From positions 37,634,001-37,698,000 of the forward strand of contig CM075101.1 in NCBI GenBank assembly GCA_037576195.1: a DNA stretch of 64,000 nt, given 5' to 3'. The position numbers were made by a program, and so were the translations under genes. This DNA is from Phytoseiulus persimilis (Eukaryota > Arthropoda > Arachnida > Mesostigmata > Phytoseiidae). Below are positions 55,180 through 64,000 of the stretch, in pieces; positions within the stretch are counted from its first letter, which is position 1, and the number at the start of each line of letters is the position of its first letter. The notes beneath the pieces are model-generated. The model ran no database searches, was not told the origin of the DNA, and saw only the letters and a program-made list of their open reading frames with translations.

Positions 55180-58100
55180 TCATCCGGCTAGTAACTCAGA
55201 TAGCTCAACTTACGGAACTCTGCGTTCGTCCCGTCGAGAGTGCTACGAGGCACTCGCCCGACCCGTCAGCTCCGTGGATCTGCCTGTGCTCGTTTCCTGC
55301 AGATTCGATCACTCTTCAGGACCGCGAGGACTGATCGCTCACTGCGACGAAAAGCGCGACATCGGGAGTGCGATGTGGAGGTTTTCCTCCGAACGTTGCT
55401 TCACAATAAAGAAACATCCCTCGTCGCGACACCGTCGGAACACGAGTGTAGACCTCGCATCGCCACAGGAACGGTTCCGTCCATTGATTCTTTCTAGAGC
55501 GAACGGCCGACAATCCTTCTTCAACTTCTTGATTTATGAGCCAGATCTCGGAAGACGTCGATATTGGATTCAGAAAAGCATGACTGTCCGCCTTTCTTCA
55601 ATAACTTGAAGCGCCACGAGCCCCTCCGAGAACGAGGAAGAAGTTATCTTGATTTCGGACTCACTGGGTCGAGATGTGGAAACAAAGTCCACATAAGACG
55701 TCACTGAATCCCGCTCAAAAACCACCGTATTTTAACGAAATACTCGTTCCACCGGTTTGTGACCACTGTTACCATATGTAGCTCACACCTCGACGAGTCG
55801 TTGATAGATGATGTTTGGAGCGGGGAAGATCTCGGGATCCGCGACTGTCTGCCTCTCGGTTTCAGGTCGCGAGGTTTGGCTCCGTACGCCGTGGATCTCA
55901 GTCACATATCATTTTCTGAAGGGGAGGCACGGATGGTCAGGACGATAGTGTGTATACAGGGGAAGGAGGCTATCCCTCGAATCAGCGTTCTGCGCGAGTA
56001 GTGAGCTCCGGGCGGAACAGCGGAAAGTAGGAGGCATAGACTGACTCGGAGAGCGCTCGTCAAGATCCGTCTCTAACAATCTTGCCCGAGCCGAGCTCTG
56101 AAGAAAAATTGGCCACGCGAAGATGCACCGCGGAACTCCTAACAGATAGTAAAAGTGTTTCGAGCAGAAGCTCGGCAACCGGACCCAAAAAAGCGAATGC
56201 AGCCAGGAATCCCGCCCAAAAAGAAATGTAATTCACCTTATTCGACCTGGCCTCGGTGTGCATGGCCGTCAGGAGCCGAGCCTTCTGGGCAAGTTGAAAC
56301 CGAGAAGTCCTGCGGAGTGGAAACGTAGTCGATGCAGAATCAGGCGACTGGCACCAGCCCCCGACCACATAACGACGACGAAAAGAGGTGCCGCGAAAAT
56401 GACTACGTTCTCTTCATAGGAGAAACCTCCCACGTGACCAGAACAACTTCGCTGATAATATGGCTTTTCGTGAATCTCAGAAAAACCTCTGAGATAGATC
56501 AGTGGAAATAAAGACGACAGGAACTTTCATTAGATTAAGCATGACTACCACATGTTTCATCCTGGGGTCATCTTCCCATCGACAGTACCACGCTTCAGCT
56601 GGGATTCCAATATCTCTGTGATAGATGATCGGTGGACCTAACTTTCACAAATCACTAGAAGATGATCTCGTTAACGGCGTCCCATCAGTAGAAAATGAAG
56701 TGGGAAGGCTCTTGAAATGAATTTGCAATGAATTCACACAGGTGGGGTATCGATGCGATACGAGGTAGCGGTAACGCTCGTTCCGTCCAGATTCGAACCA
56801 GCTGATCCGCGGAAAAGGATCGCCCGGTAAATTCCAGCAGACGTCGAGCCCTTCAAGCGCATGGGAGGATCACGTAAGTCTGGATTATGCTGTGTGGCCC
56901 AATTCGATAGGGTTCTAATGCAGATATATATAATAGCATGTAAGAGGCATCTGTTATTTTGAAGTCTTCAAACGTCGGAGCATGACACGGCTCGACCTGC
57001 GGCTCGATTTTCCAAACGCCGGTGTCCCAATGTTTCCTTTCTCACGTCCTCAGACCCCTTAGCGGCCGTGTCACGGGGTCGGGAGTCAAACACATTAGGA
57101 GGTTAGACAGCCCTCGACCTGATAAATTTATACAGAGGTATCAAATCTTTATCCTTGCATGCAGATGATCAATGCTTTCCGTGATCAGGTCACACAGAGA
57201 TTCTTCGATGACCGAGAACGGTCGTTTATCTCTCAACGATTCGTTGGAACCGAGCTGCATATGGAGGATTGGATCTCGGAAACCTTCTCCAAGGAAACGT
57301 CTCCAAGTTTTGCTCGCTCCGTTTCAAAATACGCTCCTGATCTATGTTCCATCTCTTCGAGAGCGACACTTGCATCCCCCACTCTTACGACTCGTTTGAG
57401 CCCGCCAGTCTCGCGACGCATCTGAAAATCCTTGAAGATGTGGCATGGAGAAGTTGTTCCGCCGTAAGATTCCGGAATTCTCTGTATACATGCTGCAAAT
57501 GTTCACAGGGTATTCTAGGCGACCCACTCAGTCGACGGGCCGTGATTCAAAACTCAGATTCGCGTGAGACACTAATGCACGTCTTGAGAGAGTCTCAACC
57601 GACGAGATTCGCAAGCAGTGACTTTGATTCCAGCCCGAGAGCCCACCTGCCCCGTTCTTGCTCCGAGGAAACTCTCGGAGCAAGCGGAATATGTCGGGGG
57701 AGATCCAGTTTCTCAGATGTGAATAGCTGGTGCTGCCTGTGCGCGAGGGGCACGCAGGGCAACAGATTATATCGAGAGCGGTAGTTAGGACCAGAACTGA
57801 CAGCAGCACTGGTGCAATACGACGACTGTTTTCGTCCCTATATAGCGACACTTGACTTCGAACAAGAATTCAAAGCAAGCGGTGCGAACATGAAATATTT
57901 ACACGAGGCCACTCCCAGTAGAAGCACCGGGGAAACTCGACACTTTCGGCGCAAGGTTCATATGACGCGGAGAAGAGAAAACCCAAGTGAGCGTGAAAAT
58001 TCGTCACCTGAGATTCACGTCAATGATAGTCATCAAATAAATGTCTTGCCTTGAATAGAGATGAGCTCGAATTTCAGGCGATCGCGCGGCTCTTGTGGGC

Positions 58101-61100
58101 GATATAAACGCTCCGATAGAACGGGAAGAAGTGTTCATTTGTTATCACTCAAAAGTCGCCGTTTCCATTGATTGAGCGGAACGTTTTTCTCTTTTTCCTC
58201 TCTTCCGCGTCAAAATCTAGCATTCGAACGGAGCATGCTGGGAAACGGTCGTAAGATTTCAGAGACATGGATGTACGATCAGGCTGAGATTAGGGATAGC
58301 TCAGTAGTACTTATTATTCACCGTTGCCGACCCTGACCCTGGTTGCACTTGACCGAGTGCTGGAAAATGCTTCGCTGCCGTGCGCTGATGACGTCGGGGC
58401 CTTGTCCCTTTCGGATTCTTGTGAACGCCTTCTGTAACTATGTTCTGCGGCAACATCTATCCCGAAGATACGACCCGCGAGCCCCAGAAATTCGAAACAT
58501 TGTCGGTCCAGGCGTCAAAATGTAGCCTCCGATCTTCGCGGCAGTCCGGGAACTCACAGTATAAAAAGTCGTGACGAAATTTTCCTCTCTCAGAGGCGTC
58601 CTCTCCTCGCACTCCAGATGTTGACGAATGCTTGATCAGAGTGACGGGCTGACTGCAATTAGCTACTCCCATGCAACAGTACTTGAAGGCTGCATTCATT
58701 TGGATGTGAAAACACACCGGATGTGACGTCACAGATCTTCGTTGAAAGCTTGGCAGCCTGGATTCAATGGTCGACGTCGGCCAACAACGGCGACACCCGC
58801 GGGAGTTCTCATTAAATATCATCACGCGCTCCCGTCGGTCTCTGCGGACCTGCAGTCGGTTGAAGCGAGCGGGCGGGAGGTCCTACCTCTTTCAATTACA
58901 TCAGAGGGACTCGGAACCCTCCAGGTACGACGAAGACCTCAGCTCGCCTCTGGCGTGCCCCCGTTTCGTTCTCACTTGATTCTATTCTCTCAACTCTCCC
59001 GGCACCTTTGGATAGACCTCAATGTTTGCCGGCCCGGGTCCCGCAGCGGAGGTGTATTCGCAAGTGTACTTCGGAGGGGACAGGGTATTCCCATGCAGAG
59101 TAATCAGCCAGCCTGCTCACCATCTCCCTGCCGACCTTCTCGAGCACCGACCCACTCGATCCCAACGACAGGCCCGGGAGGCGCGACCAACTGTTCTGTG
59201 TTTTGGCAGGAAAATCTCGGTCGAAGTTTCTGAACAGCAACCACTCCCGCCGTTGGTTATTCGACTGATTCCTGAAAGCGATGCCAATAGTTGTGCGGGT
59301 CTAATACTCGTTTTCGTTGTGGAAGCGGGCGGCTGCGGGGACCGCGGCGGGCCGAGTTCATGCGGAAGCCTATTCGAAATGCACGGTCGAAATGGGGAAG
59401 TTTTCTTATTACCAAGTAGAAGAAATGACAATGGTTCTTCCGAGGTCTCCTCCTTCTGTCCGCGAGCCGATGTGTGGGCGAGTGTGACATTGCCGCCTAC
59501 TCCATGTGAACGTCAGAGAGGAACGGAGGGAGGAAGGGGGAACCTAACCGGGCCATTGCGGATTCCATTGCCGGAAGGCATTAGACCATCCTGTCGGTGC
59601 CGGCCGGTATAAACGGCCTTCATGAGAAGTATTGTCTATCTGTCTCTGCCGGACGCACTTCGCTGGAGGTCCCGCGACTTCCAACCGCACTCCGAGAAAC
59701 AGAATCTTTCATGGACGGTCGATGTTGCTCTGCATGAGACCCATGATTCTTTCTGTCTCCAGCGTGAGGATGGAAGGTACGCTCCAGGTTTTTCCCGTCG
59801 CGAAGTTTGCGTCATTGTTCGGATCACGCGGCTAATTCAAACAGATTGTTGTCCTGGTGGCCATTATAGTACCGCCACTTCTGCGTCCGTGCGCTCCTTC
59901 CTCCGGTCCCCCGATGAGTCCCTGACCGGGCCGCCGCATCGCCCCCTCGCCATCCCATTCGTGCAACTGGCCGTCTGCTTCCACCCAGAGGCAAAGAACA
60001 TTTCACCCAAATGTCCTCACTGAACAACTTCGACAAGACAAGTTACACATCGTCTCGCATGCAAAGTAGGAAAGAGCACTTGTCGACTGGTATTCAGCAG
60101 AACAGAATCGCGAGCGACTCGTCTACGAGACGAGAACTCGCGCGAGGACAACGTGGAACAGACTCAACTTTTAGGCACAGCTCGGAATGGTTCCGTACGC
60201 TGGAAAGGCTTCCCATGTTTCTCCTAGTCGGGGAGCACCTCTCTCCCCGGCTGGGCCGACCCCCAAACGAAACCGTATTACAAGGATGTCACCGTAACGT
60301 TTTTGAATCAGATGAGGACCGATTCGAGATCTGGTTCGTAACAGCCCTGGCAACTGATTCGCCGAGACGAATGGAGGAAGACGACTCAGGCGAAAAATCT
60401 AGAGAACGATCATGGGGATTCGATTTGTGCCGAGCCAGCCGGTACGGAACGCACTCGAACACCCTGCCGGACAATCGTCCCCCCTGTCGTTCGGAGCTTC
60501 CACTCTTTTCATTTGCGAATCGAAATCTGGGGAAGAACCAATCAAACTATCGATGAGGAATCGGACGAACATCGATGATTCTCGTAAATCTCGACACTCA
60601 GGAACCTGCGAGTGATCAATCCGTCATAACTAGCGGATAATGGATCTGTTGAGGATGGATTGTCCAGCTGATTGATAAGTGGGATTGGGAGATTGATGAA
60701 TCGCGAACTCAGTCAGGGGCTACTTTCGATATTGAAGGGCACTGCCGAGCTGGCAGCGATACGACGATTCAGACGATGCTTCTTCCATTATAGATTTGAG
60801 CGGGGCGAGACCCGAATGCATCATCTATTGGATCCCGCGCATTATGGTAGCCGATCAATCTGTGGAGAGAAGCATTACAGATGCTTGGCTCACGACACGT
60901 GACACTTGCGTTCAAGTTCAATCTGATAAAAGACTCCAGAGCGAAAAAGCCTCTTCAATTCTCAATTTTCTTCGGGGCCATGAACTTGCAACACTGCAGA
61001 GAGGTCGATTGGCAGAAAAAGGCCAAGGAGAATAGCGAACAGTGCTGGGTTCACAAGTGCTGAGAGGGATTCCCGAAGTGTGTGGAGGCGGGGATGCCAT

Positions 61101-61210
61101 CGGGATAGACATAGAAACCGAAATATCTGGAGCACAGAAATTTTCAGTCGGCAACGAAGACAGAAAGTAATTTTCTAAGAGAATCGAAAAAGATGTGAGT
61201 TATTTTGCGA
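55180..61210. other. Intergenic, about 6 kb without a supported gene
   Basis: Minus-strand frames around 55.9-56.4 kb include hydrophobic segments (ISFWAGFLAAFAFLGPVAELLL) next to a possible donor (AATAAG|GTGAAT), but no complete model could be built. At 57.5-57.85 kb a frame with a hydrophobic start (PVLLSVLVLTTALDIICC) lacks an ATG. Other frames, such as 59022-59612 (+), show no domain. Confidence 0.4.
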
Positions 61211-61218
61211 AAAAAAAA
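61211..61218 (-). terminator. Pol III terminator of tRNA-Ala
   Basis: Run of A on the plus strand gives at least seven T on the minus strand, starting 3-4 bases after the tRNA 3' end. Confidence 0.85.
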
Positions 61219-61221
61219 GTA

Positions 61222-61293
61222 TGGAGATGCCGGGGATTGAACCCGGGGCCTTTCACATGCAAAGCGAACGCTCTACCACTGAGCTACATCCCC
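61222..61293 (-). tRNA. tRNA-Ala(UGC)
   Basis: Minus-strand 72-nt cloverleaf. Acceptor GGGGATG pairs with CATCTCC (one G-U) and the discriminator is A. Box A is TAGCTCAGTGG and box B GGTTCAATCCC. The anticodon loop TTTGCAT carries TGC, and the T arm is CCGGG-TTCAATC-CCCGG. No intron. Near-identical to other animal tRNA-Ala(UGC) genes. Confidence 0.97.
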
Positions 61294-61490
61294 CGCTAAC
61301 GCTCCAGAGTCGAATAGCTGGAGCACAATGCTATCGGTGTCTCTCTCATGAGGCAGCTCGATGATGCTTTATTCCATTTGTTTAAGCTGCAGATGAGCTC
61401 GGAGAGCGTGTTCAGCGGTTGTCCCAGGATGGGAGGGGTCCCCGACATGATGTGGGATCCGGGAATCCGAGCTGTTCTATGTGCTTTCTG
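61294..61490. other. Short intergenic stretch between the tRNA and the inverted-repeat element
   Basis: Upstream flank of the minus-strand tRNA-Ala. Nothing recognised. Confidence 0.4.
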
Positions 61491-61768
61491 GTTCGTAACA
61501 AGTGGCGTACCCAGAGGTGGGATGGGGGGGGGGGGGGGGGGGGGCATGTTCCCTCCCAAAACCCTTCTATAATATTGGAAAGGGTGGATTAAATACCACT
61601 TCGATTGACGAAATTGTTCCCGCAAGGATTCCGTTTTATCAGGGAAATCTTTGCAGGTTTGAAAACCATGTTGATTGCGTCATGAAGAACTCGCGACGAT
61701 GATGATGATCATCGTCATCACATCCTTGCCTTCCCTAAAAACAAGTTGGGTACGCCCCTGTTCGTAAC
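61491..61768. mobile_element. Complete MITE-like element with 9-bp target site duplication
   Basis: The direct repeat GTTCGTAAC flanks the element at 61491-61499 and 61760-61768. Inside, the left end AGTGGCGTACCCAGAGG (from 61501) is mirrored by the right end, whose reverse complement reads AGGGGCGTACCCAACTT (from 61759). Of the first 13 bases, 12 match. The element is about 260 bp with no coding capacity, contains a run of 21 G at 61524-61544, and has an internal near-palindrome (GATGATGATGATCATCGTCATC at about 61699). A 9-bp duplication with such ends suggests a non-autonomous cut-and-paste transposon, perhaps Mutator-like; the superfamily call is tentative. Confidence 0.8.
61524..61544 (+). 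repeat. Poly(G) tract, 21 bases
   Basis: Uninterrupted run of 21 G inside the MITE-like element, near its left end. Long enough to form quadruplex structures and liable to length error in assembly. Confidence 0.9.
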
Positions 61769-63634
61769 CCCAGCCACCGGAAATTCTGATGGAAACACCT
61801 GAGCTCGAATTCCGCGGTCAAATCCGGGTACTCCAGTCGATCTGCTTCTCTTCCGTCCGCAGCGATTCGACAAGCTCGCATTCCGCAGATAGTCAACTCT
61901 TGAAGAAACGGCTTGAGCTCGGGTCTCATGATAGACTCTCAATCCCATAGCTCGTCACTTGACAATCGGGTGTTGCCAGATTCTCGCCTTCCGCCCTGTT
62001 GATAGCTGAAGCTAGCAAATATGAACTCGGCTTCCTCGACGGTCGTCCAATATCACATCCAACGGCGTTTCCAGACAGAGGGTCGCCCGGGGCGGAACTT
62101 GAGGATTTCCAGGAACGCCGCTCCTCCGCTGAGATGAACGAAGTCTCCTGACACATTGATTGCATCCACACGTGCCCGAGAACCGAGATATAACTTCTCC
62201 GATTCAGGGCGGCTTCTAACGACGAGAGCGCCGCCCGAGGCAGACCGCTCCGACCGAACCCGCTCGTCACAGCACTCCGCACATCCCATGATGGTGGGTC
62301 TCTGAAAACCGTTCCCCGCTCGACTCCCTCGATCACCGTACGCTCTTCCATCCTGAAATTCGTCACGCAATTCCGCAAAGCCCTGCATTCGACTACCCCA
62401 GTTGACTTCGGGCCCTATCATCGCTTTGTCCTGAGCTCGGCGTTCTAACTTCCATCCCGTGGATCGTCGGTTTTGTCTAGGACCCCCTTCTGGAAAACGG
62501 ACTCGAACTCGGGTGTTGCTCGGGTGGAAAACGACTTTGAGTTCCATCGCGGACTTGCCAAGGCCCGATGGTTCCGATCGACTTTAAGACTCGCATCCCG
62601 TAGATCGTCGGGCCCGAACTCGATTCCTTGGATCGCCTCTCGACTTTCCTTGGTGTTGATCGTCGCTTTCTGAGGGACCGACAGGAGCCCCCATCCCCTC
62701 CCTCTCGCGATCAACTTAGATCGTCATATCCAGTTTATCGTCAACCCCAGCGGAACCGACCTGGTCTCGTTCCCAATCTCCTCCGAACAACTCATTCTAA
62801 AAGTCGTTGATTTCGCTTCCTTTTGAATGAAATCATGTCCCAGCTAAAGGGTGGAAGTTAAAGGATAAAGAAAAACATGCCGGGCGCACTTTCTCTCGGG
62901 GTTTCCAAAGGATTGGTGGAAGGTTTCATTGGAGGGTTGAAAAACTCAAATTTTCCAACCGAAACGGGTGCTTTTCACCCAAGGACCGGCCCTGGATGCA
63001 CGCAATCACATGCTGCGGCGCTCTTGCTGAACGGACGCTGGGACTAGAGCCGTATTTCGTTCGGCAAAAGTCGCACCGAGTGCATCCGGCGGCCGTTGGG
63101 CTCCGACCCGTTATCGAGTCGAATGCGTTACATGATGAGCACTGACAGTTGCGCTCTTTGCCCCCTCTGATGCGACCGTGCTCAATATACTCCGAACAAC
63201 GATGAATATGCGAGGAGAGGGCCCTCCGAACCGCCTGGAAGAGGACTCCCATGCTTGTCGGAAACTCAGTAAGCTTCAGCAGCAACAGATTATGTCACAA
63301 GAGGAAAGTAACTCTCAACTCCCCGCCAGCGGCGAGCCTGAATCCAGCGCTCACCTACATTTTAGCGGGCAGGTGGGGAAACAGTCATGTCATCGCCGTT
63401 TGGGTATCATTGAAGAGAGAACGCGTGCTCTTGTGGTTCGATTCCGCTTCTAAGAGGCGCACCACACACGGTGCTTGCGTTGAGCGCGGGAAAAAACTCC
63501 ACAGTGTCTTGAACGCTGTAACTCAGTCTAAACTCCACCCATTTAGATTATTTTCTTCTCAATGGGTAGCTGGAAATGGGGCGGTCATTTCGCTGCGTCG
63601 AGAGAAGCTATTGACGGTCGGAGTTGGACTCTGA
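61769..63634. other. Intergenic, no gene recognised
   Basis: Several frames above 100 codons (for example 62053-62547 and 62926-63285, minus) show no domain, good start or splice support. Confidence 0.4.
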
Positions 63635-63844
63635 TTATTTTTGTTCGACCACTCCTTTCCGCTGTTGAACCGTGACGAAGCGTCGGATTGACCAGGAGGT
63701 TTCTTCCGATACTTCACGAAACCAGTTGGCTACCCGCAGATCGGCTGGACAGCCAAAATTCGATCCATCGTACCAGAAGAACGATGGGGCGCCGGAAAAT
63801 CTCATATCCAATGCAAATCGCTGCCCACCACGGAAACAGAGCGT
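63635..63844 (-). CDS. Possible terminal exon of an unknown gene running off the window
   Basis: A strong acceptor on the minus strand (CCATTTTTTTCGTCAG, exon from 63844) opens a frame TLCFRGGQRFALDMRFSG, SFFWYDGSNFGCPADLR, VANWFREVSEETSW, ending RKGVVEQK and stop. The 70-codon exon reads like protein. The SFFWYDGSNF piece is reminiscent of C-type lectin loops (WxDGSxF), but the cysteine pattern does not follow that fold clearly. Upstream exons would lie at higher coordinates, beyond 64000. Confidence 0.3.
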   Translation of the reverse strand, partial: TLCFRGGQRFALDMRFSGAPSFFWYDGSNFGCPADLRVANWFREVSEETSWSIRRFVTVQQRKGVVEQK

Positions 63845-64000
63845 CTGACGAAAAAAATGGCAGTCGCAAAAGTTGCTAGCCCAATGGGAGAGCAGGAAAT
63901 TCGGAGAAAGAATGCCAGTTGGCAAAAGTTGTGCTCCAGCGATAATCTTTTCAGCTGCTACTCCTCATCCAGGCAAGGCTTTCCTTCCGAAGCAAGTACT

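Noticed and set aside
55909..56368. Minus-strand membrane-protein exons
   Set aside because: Hydrophobic stretches in two frames and a possible donor, but no acceptor/donor combination gave a complete, recognisable protein.
57838..57846. TATA box (TATATAG) for an unknown minus-strand gene
   Set aside because: The following frame has a hydrophobic beginning but no ATG, and no splice-consistent model could be made.

Overview
The window is nuclear DNA from a small-genome arthropod, most likely a mesostigmatan (phytoseiid-like) mite. This rests on spliced genes with short GT-AG introns (many 60-120 bp) on both strands, near-balanced base composition, AATAAA signals just after stop codons, an intronless and very divergent ionotropic-receptor-like gene, and eukaryotic tRNA genes. 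The species call is inference; the eukaryotic, arthropod-like character is well supported. All multi-exon models were assembled by eye from reading frame, splice dinucleotides and intron phase.

Layout. 0.4-3.2 kb (-): a CNNM metal-transport mediator, with 3' exons lying beyond base 1. 3.8-6.4 kb (-): a single-exon ionotropic-receptor-like protein. 6.4-10.4 kb: no convincing gene, but two long inverted repeats in tandem. 10.5-10.9 kb (+): a small unrecognised membrane protein. 12.5-14.6 kb (-): a shortened, strongly degenerate KSR-type pseudokinase with its own TATA box. 14.6-27.2 kb: a gene-poor stretch with a duplicated ~0.5 kb block, microsatellites, a LINE fragment and a 16-bp tandem repeat. 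27.3-29.4 kb (+): a seven-exon S28 serine carboxypeptidase (PRCP-like). 32.6 kb: tRNA-Ile(UAU) with an intron.

34.3-41.7 kb (-): a seven-exon GPAT3/4-type glycerol-3-phosphate acyltransferase. Its third intron contains, on the opposite strand, a complete glucosamine-6-phosphate isomerase gene (GNPDA). Its first intron holds a further possible coding exon. Head-to-head with GPAT lies ATP synthase subunit e (42.0-42.9 kb, +). At 43.4-46.9 kb are two tentative small genes that converge tail to tail, and then GPKOW (+), whose start is 75 bp from the start of the divergent tentative gene.

47.6-48.1 kb: a second LINE 3' end. 50.1-52.3 kb (+): a five-exon hAT-transposase-like gene with an N-terminal BED finger and an open frame throughout. 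54.2-55.0 kb (-): a very-long-chain fatty acid elongase. 61.2 kb (-): tRNA-Ala(UGC). 61.5 kb: a 260-bp inverted-repeat element with a 9-bp target duplication and a 21-G run. The last 0.4 kb holds a possible terminal exon of an unknown gene.

The recognised genes are mostly single-copy housekeeping functions (lipid synthesis, amino-sugar metabolism, lysosomal proteolysis, splicing, respiration). They do not form a pathway. The unusual material is the degenerate KSR, the possibly domesticated hAT gene, the nested gene and the paired hairpin repeats.
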